In this document: positions 52,603 through 62,534 of the stretch, one piece after another
Numbering within the stretch: the first letter of the stretch is position 1
Layout: each line of letters begins with the position of its first letter
Assembly (NCBI RefSeq): GCF_014645795.1
Contig: NZ_BMMK01000024.1
Location: 1-64,000 of the forward strand
Direction: 5' to 3'
DNA length: 64,000 bases
Origin: Longimycelium tulufanense
GTDB lineage: Bacteria; Actinomycetota; Actinomycetes; Mycobacteriales; Pseudonocardiaceae
Position numbers and translations under genes: made by a program
The notes under the pieces: generated by a model
Databases searched by the model: none
What the model saw: only the letters and a program-made list of their open reading frames with translations
Told to the model about the DNA's origin: nothing

Positions 52603-53969
52603 GCTTGCGCGCCGCACGAGCGGCGCGGTTCGAGCGCAGGCGGCGGTGTTCTGGTGCCCGGCACCAACGCACAGCCGAGCGGGCGGGCGGCGACCCCCAC
52701 TTGCGAGGGTCGCCGGCCGCCCGCTTCTCGGTCCCGGATGAGTGCGTGGGAGTCGGGGCGGGGACGGAGCGACCGGTTGATCTCTGGCCACGCGACGGCG
52801 CGACGCCCACACCGCCGCGGATGGTGACCGTATCCGCCAGACACTTTCTCGAGGCCCAGCAAGCCAACGGAGGGAGGTCGGGGCCGGTTTGAGCTGTGGC
52901 CAGGCCGTGGCTCCGGGACCGGGCGCCGCACTGCGTTGCTCGCTGGGAACCGCTGGTCACACCATTTGGCTTCGCTGGCTGGCGACCAAAGCGCATGGAT
53001 GGTTCGCCCGGGGCCAGTCGACCGGCTTCCCCCGCGACCCCCATCGCAAGGTGCTCCCGGTCCGCATCTTGGTCCCGCGTCCTCCAGACGCTTCCCAACA
53101 TGCGGCCAGCGCCTGGAATGCCCAGGCCGGCACTGAGGGAGCACTCGTGTGTTCTCCAGCCTCGTATCCCCGCGCCAAGAATCGGCGCGGCTGCCCCACC
53201 ATCCAGTCACGCTCATCTACGTGGTCAGACCCGGCGCGCCTACCACCGCAGGTCACCTGTTGCCAGGGGATTGGGGAAGATTCTCGCCCGGAGTCCCTCG
53301 TCCATTGGGGCGGTCAGTGCGCAGAGTTCGCGTGCACATTCGTTCGGTAACGACCGAACGGATTTGTCCAATACCCAACGCGCGTCGCCGGGTGGTGAGC
53401 TGCACGAGCAGACTTGCGCCCACCACACTGACCCACAGGGGGCAAACATGCCCCCAGCGCGCCGGCTCGCGAACTGGTGCAGCCGCGGACTGCTCCCATC
53501 CATGCGGTGAGGGCGTGTGCCAACGCTGCCCGGCCACAGTCGGGTTCGCTCGAGCCGCGCGATCTCGTACAGCGTTCGCCGAGAGACACCCGCGACAAGG
53601 GGGATTCGTTCGTTGGGACGTCGTCGGCGGTGCAGTGCCGCGCAGACCTCGCCCGGCCGCCTACGCGGCATGGTCCTTTCGGTGTGACGAGATGAGGATC
53701 ATGCTCGCGAACTTGCACAAGCTGGAAAACGGTTCCCACGGCTCGCATTCGTGTGCCCGCCGTCCAGCTCCGTGCCCGCGACCCTCCGGAGTGGTCGGAG
53801 CCTTCCCGCAACCTCCCGGCCAAGAGCCGGAAACCGGACTGCTGTCCACTGGGGTCCGCCCACTGGAACGCGTGCCGCCGACGGGGTGGTCCGCGCTTCC
53901 CGCAATTTCCGGTACCCCTCGTTACCGGTAGTATCACGGGTGATCACCGCCCGTGTCCGCAGGAGTCGC
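52603..53969. other. 1.37 kb gene-poor, possibly decayed region
   Basis: Apart from the terminator hairpin no gene is supported. The sequence is less GC-rich than its surroundings, especially 53200-53720. Several short frames look like debris, including a minus-strand 'GVSRRTLYEIARLERTR' segment (about 53560-53610) that resembles a helix-turn-helix. It interrupts an otherwise tightly conserved gene order, consistent with an inserted and decayed accessory segment. Confidence 0.45.
52678..52725. terminator. Hairpin terminator after bS22
   Basis: AGCGGGCGG...GGCGACCC pairs with GGGTCGCC...CCGCCCGCT around a CCACTTGCGA loop, with a small internal mismatch. It has no T-run beyond a few pyrimidines (TTCTC). 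It lies 75 bases after the bS22 stop. Confidence 0.7.
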
Positions 53970-55001
53970 ATGGCGCCCAGGATCGTCCTCGTCACCGGCG
54001 TGAGCCGGTTCCTCGGCGGCCACCTCGCCGCCCGGCTCGCCGCCAACCCGGAGATCGAACGCGTGCTCGGGGTCGACACCGTGCCGCCGTCCCGCGACCT
54101 GCGGCGACGGATGGGCCGCACGGAGTTCGTCCGGGCCGACATCCGCAACCCCCTCATCGCCAAGATCATCCTCCGTGCCGGGGTCGACACCGTGGTGCAC
54201 ACCTCGGTCACCGCCAGCCCGGCCGGGCCGCGCTCGGCGACGAAGGAGATGAACGTCATCGGCACGATGCAGCTCCTGGCGGCGTGTCAGAAGTCGCCGC
54301 AGGTCAGCAAGTTCATCGTGAAGTCCACGGCCGCGGTCTACGGGGCCAGCTCCCGCGATCCCGCGATGTTCACCGAGAACATGGGACCCAAGGACCTGCC
54401 GTCGTCCGGCTACGCCAAGGACGCCGTGGAGGTGGAGGGCTACGTCCGCGGGTTCGCCCGCCGGCGGCCCGACGTCGCGGTCAGCACGCTGCGCTTCGCC
54501 AACGTCGTCGGGCCGCGCATCGACACGTTGCTGACCCGATACTTCGCCCTTCCCGTCGTGCCGACCGTGCTGGGTTACGACGCCCGGGTCCAGCTGCTGC
54601 ACTCCGAGGACGCCCTGGCCGTGCTGGAACGAGCCACGCTGAACCACCTGCCCGGCGTCTACAACGTCGGCGGTGACGGGGTCCTCATGCTGTCCCAGGC
54701 GATCCGCCGGGCCGGGCGGGTCCCGCTGCCCGTGCCGGCGATGGCGGTACAGCCGGTCGGCCGGCTCTTCCGCAGCGCCCGGCTGGTCGATCTCTCACCG
54801 GAGCAGGTGCGGTTCCTCAACTTCGGCCGGGTGGTGGACAACACACGGCTGAAGACCGAGTTCGGCTTCACGCCGCGCTGGACGACGCGGCAGGCGTTCG
54901 ACGACTACGTGCACGGGCGTGCGTTGCGGCCGCTCGTCGGTCCCGAGCACATCACCGCCATGGAACGGGGGATTCTGGATGCCGTCACGCGGATCCGCTG
55001 A
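53970..55001 (+). CDS. NAD-dependent epimerase/dehydratase (Rv0501/GalE2-like)
   Basis: A 343-residue extended SDR: 'IVLVTGVSRFLGGHLAARLA' (nucleotide motif), 'VRADIRNPLIAKIILRAGVD', 'FIVKSTAAVYGASSRDP' (Ser/Thr), Tyr-x3-Lys-like 'SSGYAKDAVEVEGYVRGFAR' and 'RFANVVGPRI'. It was named GalE2 in mycobacteria but the sugar substrate is not settled. ATG 53970 follows AGGAG. It forms an operon with the acyltransferase 25 bases downstream. Confidence 0.9.
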   Translation: MAPRIVLVTGVSRFLGGHLAARLAANPEIERVLGVDTVPPSRDLRRRMGRTEFVRADIRNPLIAKIILRAGVDTVVHTSVTASPAGPRSATKEMNVIGTMQLLAACQKSPQVSKFIVKSTAAVYGASSRDPAMFTENMGPKDLPSSGYAKDAVEVEGYVRGFARRRPDVAVSTLRFANVVGPRIDTLLTRYFALPVVPTVLGYDARVQLLHSEDALAVLERATLNHLPGVYNVGGDGVLMLSQAIRRAGRVPLPVPAMAVQPVGRLFRSARLVDLSPEQVRFLNFGRVVDNTRLKTEFGFTPRWTTRQAFDDYVHGRALRPLVGPEHITAMERGILDAVTRIR

Positions 55002-55026
55002 CACGCGCCGCGGAAGGGAGAACGAG

Positions 55027-55962
55027 GTGACGGAGGCACAGATCATCCCGCTGCGCCCGAGGCACGGGCAGCACCGGACAACAACCCCGATCGACTCCGC
55101 GCCCGCGCCGGAGGAACGCGACGACTGGGAGCAGCAGCTCGCCGACCTCCTCGCCTTCCTCCGCCGTCGCGCCACCGGCGACTACGAGGTGGACGAGTTC
55201 GGCTTCGACCGCGAACTGACCGAGAACCTTTTCCTGCCCCCGTTGCGACCGCTGTACCAGAAGTGGTTCCGGGTCGAGACGATCGGCATCCATAACGTGC
55301 CCAGCGAGGGCGGGGCGCTGGTGGTGGCCAACCACTCCGGCACGCTGCCGCTGGACGCGTTGATGACCGCGCTGGCGCTCCACGACGAGCACCCGAGTGG
55401 GCGGCACCTCCGGATGCTCGGCGCCGACCTGGTTTTCCGGCTACCGCTGATCGGCACCCTCGCCCGCAAGGCCGGACACACGCTGGCCTGCAACCCCGAT
55501 GCCGAACGCCTGCTCAGCTCCGGCGAGCTGGTAGGGGTGTGGCCGGAGGGCTTCAAGGGCATCGGCAAGCCGTTCCGCGATCGGTACAAGCTGCAGCGAT
55601 TCGGTCGCGGAGGGTTCGTCTCCGCGGCGTTGCGCACGGGTGTGCCGATCGTGCCGTGCTCGATCGTCGGGGCCGAGGAGATCTACCCGATGATCGGCGA
55701 CATCAAGCCGCTGGCCCGGCTGCTGGGGTTCCCCTACTTCCCGGTGACCCCGTTCTTCCCGCTGTTCGGGCTGCTCGGCGCGGTTCCGTTGCCCTCGAAG
55801 TGGTACATCGAGTTCGGCGAGCCGGTCTCGACCGCGGACTACGAGCCGGGAGCGGCGGACGACCCGATGCTGGTGTTCAACCTCACCGACCAGGTCCGGG
55901 AGACGATCCAACAGACCCTGTACCGGCTGTTGACCCAGCGGCGGAACACCTTCCTCGGTTGA
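55027..55962 (+). CDS. 1-acylglycerol-3-phosphate acyltransferase-like protein (Rv0502)
   Basis: A 311-residue PlsC-family acyltransferase. It has the catalytic His-x4-Asp in 'VVANHSGTLPLDALM', then 'LVGVWPEGFKGIGKPF' (acceptor site) and 'TGVPIVPCSIVGAEEIYPMI'. An N-terminal extension of about 80 residues is charged and probably disordered. It probably acylates a lysophospholipid or related lipid at the membrane. GTG 55027 behind AAGGGAGAACGAG. Confidence 0.9.
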   Translation: MTEAQIIPLRPRHGQHRTTTPIDSAPAPEERDDWEQQLADLLAFLRRRATGDYEVDEFGFDRELTENLFLPPLRPLYQKWFRVETIGIHNVPSEGGALVVANHSGTLPLDALMTALALHDEHPSGRHLRMLGADLVFRLPLIGTLARKAGHTLACNPDAERLLSSGELVGVWPEGFKGIGKPFRDRYKLQRFGRGGFVSAALRTGVPIVPCSIVGAEEIYPMIGDIKPLARLLGFPYFPVTPFFPLFGLLGAVPLPSKWYIEFGEPVSTADYEPGAADDPMLVFNLTDQVRETIQQTLYRLLTQRRNTFLG

Positions 55963-56025
55963 CCTGCGCCGGAGGGCTCACCCGTTCACGCGGGTGTCAC
56001 TCCGACGGGGGTTAGCATTCCGCGC

Positions 56026-56508
56026 GTGGGTCAGCCGATGCCGCAGCAGCAGCCATTTCCCATCCTCGTCTCGACGATGAACGACCTGCCCGGGTACCGG
56101 GTGGCGCACGTCTTCGGCGAGGTGTTCGGGCTCACCGTGCGCAGCCGCAACATGTTCTCCAACCTGGGCGCGAGCTTCAAGGCGCTCGCCGGCGGCGAAA
56201 TCACCCAGTACACGCAGATGCTTGCCGAGTCGCGGAACGAGGCGGTCGGCAGGCTGTGCCAGTCGGCGGTGGCGATGGGTGCGAACGCGGTGCTCGCGAT
56301 GCGGTTCGACTGCAACGAGATCGCGGGCACGATGAGCGAGGTCGCGGCGTACGGGACCGCGGTCTACGTGGTGCCGGCCAACCAGCCGCCCGCCCCGCAA
56401 CAGGCGGCGCAGGTCGCACCGCAGCAGGCAGGCGCGCACCAGACGGGGCCGCAGGCTGCACAGCCGCAGGCCGGGCAGTACCACCCGCAGCAGGTGCCGC
56501 AGGGCTGA
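56026..56508 (+). CDS. YbjQ/DUF74 heavy-metal-binding-type protein
   Basis: A 160-residue protein. Residues about 12-120 are the pentameric YbjQ fold ('ILVSTMNDLPGYRVAHVFGE', 'SRNEAVGRLCQSAVAMGANA', 'VLAMRFDCNEIAGTMSEVAA'). The tail is Gln/Pro/Ala-rich ('HQTGPQAAQPQAGQYHPQQV'). TAGCAT ends seven bases before GTG 56026, so the start is leaderless. Function unknown. Confidence 0.88.
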   Translation: MGQPMPQQQPFPILVSTMNDLPGYRVAHVFGEVFGLTVRSRNMFSNLGASFKALAGGEITQYTQMLAESRNEAVGRLCQSAVAMGANAVLAMRFDCNEIAGTMSEVAAYGTAVYVVPANQPPAPQQAAQVAPQQAGAHQTGPQAAQPQAGQYHPQQVPQG

Positions 56509-56911
56509 TCATCCGGAGCTACGCGCGTGCGTCCGTTCATTGGGGACGGAGCACGCTTTGCCATGTTTGGTGGCGTCCGTCCCACGGCCGATCGCCGCTG
56601 CTCGAGGTTCGGGGGACGGGGATGCGGCAGGCGCTCCTGTGGCGAGATGTGGCATCAGGTGTGCGGATTTGTGGAGCGCGGTGTCGTGGGATGTCACACT
56701 CGGCCGCAAATTTGAATGACACGCCGTGGATTCCACTATCGGGTGTTGGCGGCGGATTTGGGGGATGCTTACCTTCGGCGGCATGCGAAATCGCGGAGAT
56801 CAGCGGGAGGCGAGTCTCTCCCGCAACTCGGAAACCGTTGTGCCAGCGTGGATCCGGCGGCTCGCCGGTGCCCTGGGACGCGCATTGCGGCGGCCGCCCC
56901 CAAAGCGCCGG
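56509..56911. other. 403-base intergenic region
   Basis: Lies between converging ybjQ-like and serB1 genes and is slightly less GC-rich. AGCGGGAGGCGAGTCTCTCCCGC near 56800 can form a hairpin. No gene or other element is recognised. Confidence 0.4.
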
Positions 56912-57814
56912 TTACGCGTTCCGGCGGCGATAGGCCAGGCCGGCCGCGACGGCCCCGGCGAGCGCGCCCGCGCCCAGCACCGAGGGCACCCCGATCCGGG
57001 CGGCCTTGCGGCCGGTGCGGAAGTCCCGCACCTCCCAGCCGCGGGAGCGGGCGACGTCGCGCAACCCGCCGTCCGGATTGACCGCGACCGCCGTGCCGAC
57101 CACGGACAGCATGGGAACATCGTTCACCGAGTCCGAATAGGCGGTGCAGCGGCGCAGGTCGAGCCCTTCCTTGGCGGCCAGCGCCCGGACCGCGTGCGCC
57201 TTGGCCCGGCCGTGCAGGAGATCGCCCACCAGCCGTCCGGTGTAGACCCCGTCGACGCTCTCGGCGACAGTACCCAGCGCGCCGGTGAGGCCGAGCCGGC
57301 GGGCGATGATCTGCGCGAGCTCCACCGGGGTGGCGGTCACCAGCCACACCCGCTGCCCGGCCTCCAGGTGCATCTGGGCCAGCTCCCGGGTGCCCTCCCA
57401 GATGCGGTCGGCCATCAGCTCGTCGTAGATCTCCTCGCCCAGGGTGACCAGCTCCTCGACCCGGCGGCCTGCCACGAAGGACAACGCCTGCTCCCGGCTC
57501 GCCCGCACGTCGTCGGGGCTCTCCCGGCCACCGAGCCGGAACTTCACCTGCTGCCAGGCGAAACCGGCCAGATCGGCGGTGGTGAAGAACTTGCGCGCGG
57601 CGAGCCCGCGGGCGAAGTGGAAGATCGACGCGCCCATCATCATCGTGTTGTCCACATCGAAGAACGCCGCGGCCGTGAGGTCCGCCGGCACGTCGAGGAC
57701 CGCCCGCTCCGCCGCGGGCGCACCGGCGACCGCGGCCTCGGCCGAGGCCATCCCGGCGAGGGCTGCCCGCCGCTCGCCGTCCACGGCCCCCTCACGCTTC
57801 CGCCGTCGTGGCAC
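56912..57814 (-). CDS. serB1: HAD-IB family phosphatase SerB1
   Basis: A 300-residue HAD hydrolase: motif I '[20 protein letters not shown]' (Asp-x-Asp), motif II '[20 protein letters not shown]', then '[20 protein letters not shown]' and motif IV '[20 protein letters not shown]'. A C-terminal hydrophobic stretch ('[20 protein letters not shown]') may anchor it in the membrane. Annotated as phosphoserine phosphatase SerB1 in mycobacteria, but the HAD-IB subfamily is broader. GTG start. Confidence 0.9.
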   Translation of the reverse strand: MPRRRKREGAVDGERRAALAGMASAEAAVAGAPAAERAVLDVPADLTAAAFFDVDNTMMMGASIFHFARGLAARKFFTTADLAGFAWQQVKFRLGGRESPDDVRASREQALSFVAGRRVEELVTLGEEIYDELMADRIWEGTRELAQMHLEAGQRVWLVTATPVELAQIIARRLGLTGALGTVAESVDGVYTGRLVGDLLHGRAKAHAVRALAAKEGLDLRRCTAYSDSVNDVPMLSVVGTAVAVNPDGGLRDVARSRGWEVRDFRTGRKAARIGVPSVLGAGALAGAVAAGLAYRRRNA

Positions 57815-57998
57815 CCAGACGCCTCCAGGTCCGCTCTACAGGTGGACGTCACTGATCCCCATCGGGGCGTCCCCAGCCTAGCGACGCCGGTGGCGGCGAG
57901 GCGTGACCACCAGCCTCCCGGCGGGCCGCCGAGCGAGTGTGATCCGCGTCCACCCGATCGCTGTGCCGGGTGGTGGGCCGCGGAACGGCCGGCTGGCC

Positions 57999-59273
57999 TC
58001 AGCGACCGTGCCCGAGCCCGGGCAGCCTGGGCGCCACCGGCGGCACGCTCCCCAACGGGAACGGCAGTGGGCCGTGCCCCTCCGCCGGTTCCCGGCGCTG
58101 CTGACCCGGTGGGAGCTGCAGCGGGCCCCCGGAGGGGACGACCTCCGGCACGGGCAGTGGCAGCCCGGGCTTGGCCGGATGCGTGCGGTCGGGCCCGCGC
58201 TCCTCCGGTCGGGTCCGGTCGGGCTCCGGCGTCGGGGGCACGGCAAGGACCGGTGGCTCAGCCTCCCCGGTGGTCGACCCCGGACCGGTCGGCGTGGGCG
58301 GAACGCCCGTCAGCGAAGTGTCGGAAGCGCGATGGTGAACGGAGGTGGGAACGCAGGGATCGGAACTGGGTAGTGGGCCGATGTCGTCCGAGGCGCCCGC
58401 GGTCACGACCGTGCAGCCGGTGCGGCCCAGCAGCGAGGTCGCCCGCTCGCGGACCCGTTGCAGCAGCCTCGCGGTGCCGTCGGCCTTGGCGGCAGCGTCC
58501 CGGGGCAGGGCCGCGGTGGTGGCGGACAGCCGGCGCTCCTGCTGCTCGGCCCAGCCACGGAGAGTGTCGAGCAGCTGGGCATCCCCGTTGCTGCCGGTCA
58601 CGGCGAGCAGGCGGGCACCCGCGGCGGCGTCGGCGTCGAAGTCGGCCAGCGCGTCCAGGTACGGGTCGGCCGAGCGGTACTCGCGGTCCACCAGGGTCTG
58701 GATCTCGCCCAGCCGGGCGGCGGCGAACTCCAGGTGCTTCGTGGCCCTGGCCGAGTCGCCGAACGCCAGGCCGAGCGAGGCCGTCTCGGCACTGCGCTTG
58801 ACCGCGTAGAGCGTGTCACCGGGCAGTGCGTCCCGGCTGAGCAGCAGGCCCATGCCGGACACGGACAGCACCAGGCACGCGGCCGCGGCGAGCGCCACGA
58901 CGAGCCGCCCGTGTGCGACCGAGCCCGGGTGGCGGTCGCCACGGGGCCGGCGCGGTGGGCGCACCCCACCGGCGAGGGGTCGGGGGCGCCGGGTCGGGCT
59001 GGGTGTGGCCGGCCGGTCGGACAGCTCGGCGAGGACGCGGCGACGCATCCGCTCCCGGGCATCCGGGCTGGGGGTGACGGCGGGCTCCTCGGCGGCCCGG
59101 CGCAGCAGCGCCACCACGGCCAGCTCGCTGGTCAGCCGGTCGTCGAGGCGGTCCACACCGCTGGCGGCCGTCGGTGGGACGTCGTCGTCGAGCGAGGCGG
59201 GCAGCGCGTCGACCGCGCGGGCGAAGCGCTCTCGCCTGTTGGGTCCCCGCAGGGAGCTTCGACCGCCGTTCAC
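57999..59273 (-). CDS. rsbN: DUF5667 membrane protein, RsbN-like anti-sigma factor
   Basis: A 424-residue protein from GTG 59273. The cytoplasmic N-terminus ('NRRERFARAVDALPAS', 'LTSELAVVALLRRA') probably binds the sigma factor. One membrane helix 'LVVALAAAACLVLSVSGMGL' follows. The outside part is the DUF5667 domain ('RDALPGDTLYAVKRSAETAS', 'DPYLDALADFDADAAAGARL') and a Pro-rich tail. Adjacent to and transcribed with bldN, it corresponds to the anti-BldN factor RsbN of Streptomyces. Confidence 0.85.
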   Translation of the reverse strand: MNGGRSSLRGPNRRERFARAVDALPASLDDDVPPTAASGVDRLDDRLTSELAVVALLRRAAEEPAVTPSPDARERMRRRVLAELSDRPATPSPTRRPRPLAGGVRPPRRPRGDRHPGSVAHGRLVVALAAAACLVLSVSGMGLLLSRDALPGDTLYAVKRSAETASLGLAFGDSARATKHLEFAAARLGEIQTLVDREYRSADPYLDALADFDADAAAGARLLAVTGSNGDAQLLDTLRGWAEQQERRLSATTAALPRDAAAKADGTARLLQRVRERATSLLGRTGCTVVTAGASDDIGPLPSSDPCVPTSVHHRASDTSLTGVPPTPTGPGSTTGEAEPPVLAVPPTPEPDRTRPEERGPDRTHPAKPGLPLPVPEVVPSGGPLQLPPGQQRREPAEGHGPLPFPLGSVPPVAPRLPGLGHGR

Positions 59274-59409
59274 CGTCCCGTACCCGTTTCCCGTTGACCT
59301 GCCTGGACAAACGATTCGATGACCACTTGGGTTACGCCGCGGGGGCGTGGAGTCCGTCTGCCGGCCGTGGCCGGCACCCGCCACCCCCTCGCCCGGCGGC
59401 GTCCGCCGC

Positions 59410-60111
59410 TCAGCGCAGCTCCTTGGGCAGGAGCTGGGCCAGCCGCCGCACCGCCCGGTGCTGCAGGGCCTTGACCGCGCCCTCGTTGCGGCCCATCACC
59501 CGGGCCGTCTCGGCGACGGACAGCCCCTGCATGAACCGCAACACGATGCACTCGCGCTGGTCCTTGTTGAGCTGGCCGACGCAGCGGAGCAGCTCGGCGT
59601 GCGTGGCCTCGTCGAGGACCTCCTGCTCGGGGCCGGTCGAGGGGTGCCGGGGCTCGGCCAGCTCGGCCGTGGGCACCTCAAGCCGGTAGCGGCTGGACTT
59701 GACGTGGTCGAGCACGAGGTTACGGGCGATGGTGACGAACCACGCCCCGACGTCCCGTCCCTGATAGCTGATGGAGGTGATGCGGCGGAGCGCACGCAGG
59801 AAGGTCTCGCTCGTGACGTCCTCGGCGAGGCTACGGTCGCCTAGGCGGAAGAACACGTAGCGGAAGACGACGTCCACGTACCGGTCGTAAAGCCGGCCGA
59901 AGGCGTAGGTGTCACCGCGCTGCGCGGCGCGCACGAGCTCCCACGCCTCGTCCTGCTCGGGGCCCGTGGGGGTGGCCGTGCTGACGTCGTGGGTGACGTC
60001 CGGGCTGACGTGCTGGTCGGGCACGGCGGCGCCGGCACGGCCCGGATCGGGCTTTACGGGCCGGTCGAGGTCGGGGGTTCGGGGGGTGTCCTGACGGGCC
60101 GAGGGGGTCAT
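59410..60111 (-). CDS. bldN: BldN-family ECF sigma factor
   Basis: A 233-residue sigma factor. An N-terminal extension of about 55 residues precedes region 2 ('AFGRLYDRYVDVVFRYVFFR', 'DVTSETFLRALRRITSISYQ', 'GAWFVTIARNLVLDHVKSS'). Region 4 is 'CIVLRFMQGLSVAETARVMG' and 'AVKALQHRAVRRLAQLLP'. These match Streptomyces BldN closely; there the N-terminal extension is removed by proteolysis and the sigma factor drives development and chaplin/rodlin genes. The extension here is shorter. ATG 60111; rsbN starts 136 bases downstream. Confidence 0.93.
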   Translation of the reverse strand: MTPSARQDTPRTPDLDRPVKPDPGRAGAAVPDQHVSPDVTHDVSTATPTGPEQDEAWELVRAAQRGDTYAFGRLYDRYVDVVFRYVFFRLGDRSLAEDVTSETFLRALRRITSISYQGRDVGAWFVTIARNLVLDHVKSSRYRLEVPTAELAEPRHPSTGPEQEVLDEATHAELLRCVGQLNKDQRECIVLRFMQGLSVAETARVMGRNEGAVKALQHRAVRRLAQLLPKELR

Positions 60112-61124
60112 TGCGCCGGGGATCCTCCCCTGTCCGGGGTGGTGCGGGCCAGTCCGGGAGGGGTTCGATTGCCCCGAACGGCCCAACCGGGCCGGCCGGC
60201 CCCGAGGCTGCGCCGAACGTCGGGATCGGTGCAGGCGTTCGCGTCAGAGCGGCGTCGTCCGATCGGCACGACGTACGTGGGGCGGACCGCCCACGGCAGG
60301 CCACGCGTGGCCGGTCGCATCGGGTCATGGGCCGCCGACCGCGTCGGGCCGCTGGCCGTCTGCGGCAGGCCGCTGACCACCGGCTGCATCGACCTGCGGG
60401 TTGCCGACCGCATGGCGCCATGGGGCGCCGACGGCACGGCGGGCCGCGCGGGGCGGCCAGGGGGGCCTGACGTGTGCATTGGCTGGATGCGGGGGTGGGC
60501 GGGGCGGTCCGGTGGGCCTTCGGGCCGCGTACCGGCGGGGGGAGCGAGGCGGCCGGGACACCGCGCCGGGGCCACCTGCCACGTGCTGCGCCCAGCGGGG
60601 CCGGCGCCGTGGGCGATTGGCGCGTAACGCCGTGAGCAGGGCGAACCCAGCGGTCGGGGCATCTGGCACTCCCTTGCTCGACTGCCGTGGGTGACCGCCG
60701 CCACCCTGAGCCGCGACGGCAGCATACGGGTTGTTACTGGGGGGTAGCGAGGGGGGCGGATATCGGTTGGGAGACGGTGGGCGAGGCGATCGTGCGCCGG
60801 TTGAGCATCGTGCCGGTGCCACCCGGACAGGCTCTTAACTCTCGGTCGACGATCGGTTACCGAGGGCCCATCAACTGTCACCCAGGTGGTCATGGATTGC
60901 GGCGTTCGCGCCGAGCGCCGTTCACACCTGCTCTCCAGTGGGGTTGCGCTCCCGTCCCGCCCGGCGGGCTCGTCCGCGGCCGTTGCGGGGCTGACCTGGG
61001 CCGGGAATGAGAGATGGACCACGCCCCGAAGGTCGTCTTGCTCGTGCAAGAACACTGAGATCCAACGGTCGGGCGTCCTACTATTTGGGTGTCGAGACCC
61101 GACGACGTCATGGAGGACGCCGGT
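60112..61124. other. 1 kb region upstream of bldN and the acyl-CoA dehydrogenase
   Basis: No gene is supported. It should carry the promoters of divergent bldN and the dehydrogenase. TACTAT at about 61078-61083 is a candidate -10 for the latter. A less GC-rich patch at 60720-60760 (CATACGGGTTGTTACTG) could be the bldN promoter, which would give a leader of about 600 bases. A long open frame on the minus strand here is a composition artefact. Confidence 0.4.
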
Positions 61125-62282
61125 ATGGGCGCGCCCGTCATCGACCGCCAGCTGCCCACCGACGATGCAGCAGCGTTGCTGGACCTCACCCGCGAGCTGG
61201 CCACCCGCGAGCTCGCGCCCCGAGCCGCCGCCGCGGAGCTGCGCGGGGAGTTCCCCCGCGAGCAGTTCCGCACCCTGGGCCGGGCCGGCCTGCTCGGCCT
61301 GCCCTACCCGGAGGCCCACGGCGGCTCCTCCCAGCCCTACGAGGTGTACCTGCAGGTGGTCGAGGAGCTGGCGCGGGCCTGGCTCGCGGTGGGCCTCGGC
61401 GTCAGCGTCCACACGCTGTCCTGCCACGGCCTGGCCAACTTCGGCACCGCCGAGCAGAAGCAGCGGTGGCTGCCCGACATGCTGGGTGGCGAGCTGCTGG
61501 GCGCGTACTGCCTGTCCGAGCCGCACTGCGGGTCGGACGCGGCTGCGCTGCGCACCCGCGCCGAACAGCGGCCCGACGGCAGCTACCTGGTCAGCGGCAC
61601 AAAGGCATGGACCACCCACGGCGGCGTCGCGGACTTCTACATGGTGCTGGCGCGCACCGGCGACACCGGCGCGCGGGGCATCTCCGCGTTCCTCGTGCAC
61701 GCCGGCACACCCGGCATGGTGGCCGCACCGGCCGAGCGGAAGATGGGCATGAAGTCGTCGGTCACGGCGCAGGTCGTGTTCGACAAGGCGCCGGTATCGG
61801 CCGACCGCCTGATCGGCGCTCCCGGCCAGGGCTTCCGCATCGCTATGGAGGCGCTGGACGCCGGGCGGTTGGGGATTGCCGCGTGCGCGGTCGGGCTGGC
61901 GCAGGCCGCGTTGGACATCGCGGTGGACTACGCGGGTGAGCGGACCGCGTTCGGCCGGCCCGTCGGCGAGTTTCAGGGCGTGTCGTTCATGCTCGCCGAC
62001 GCCGCGGCGGGGATCGAGGCGGCCCGCCAGCTGTACCTGTCGGCGGCGCGCCGCAAGGACGCCGGCCGCCCCTACTCCATCCAGGCGGCGATGGCGAAAC
62101 TGGTCGCCACCGACACCTGCATGCAAGTCACCACCGACATGGTCCAGGTCCTCGGCGGCGCGGGGTACGTCGAGGACTACCCGGTGGAGCGCTACATGCG
62201 GGAGGCCAAGGTCCTGCAGATCGTCGAAGGCACCAACCAGATCCAGCGGCTGTTGATCGGACGGAGCCTTCTCGACGGGTGA
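61125..62282 (+). CDS. Acyl-CoA dehydrogenase family protein
   Basis: A 385-residue flavoenzyme: 'LGRAGLLGLPYPEAHGGSSQ', 'AYCLSEPHCGSDAAALRTRA' (FAD/substrate contact), 'VSGTKAWTTHGGVADFYMVL' and the catalytic base region 'QVLGGAGYVEDYPVERYMRE', ending 'IVEGTNQIQRLLIGR'. Glu in 'VEGTN' is the likely base. It oxidises an acyl-CoA at alpha-beta. ATG 61125 has GGAGGA seven bases upstream and is preferred over GTG 61089. Confidence 0.93.
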   Translation: MGAPVIDRQLPTDDAAALLDLTRELATRELAPRAAAAELRGEFPREQFRTLGRAGLLGLPYPEAHGGSSQPYEVYLQVVEELARAWLAVGLGVSVHTLSCHGLANFGTAEQKQRWLPDMLGGELLGAYCLSEPHCGSDAAALRTRAEQRPDGSYLVSGTKAWTTHGGVADFYMVLARTGDTGARGISAFLVHAGTPGMVAAPAERKMGMKSSVTAQVVFDKAPVSADRLIGAPGQGFRIAMEALDAGRLGIAACAVGLAQAALDIAVDYAGERTAFGRPVGEFQGVSFMLADAAAGIEAARQLYLSAARRKDAGRPYSIQAAMAKLVATDTCMQVTTDMVQVLGGAGYVEDYPVERYMREAKVLQIVEGTNQIQRLLIGRSLLDG

Positions 62283-62534
62283 CGAGCCGGGTCCGGCCAC
62301 TCGCCGGAGCACGCGGGTCGGGGCCGAATAAAGACGAACGCGAAACCCAGCGCGCGAACCAGGTGTGTGAGCGTTCCCTCGCCGAGGAGTGAGCCGGGTG
62401 CTCGCTCCTTTGCCGGCACTTCCCAGCCCGATGCGAACCAGCCGGGCACGCGACGCCGATAATGCGAGGACATTCTGGTGCGCGTGCCCGGGTTTCGCTC
62501 TCGGGCGCCGGTGGACGAAGGAGGAGTGAACACC

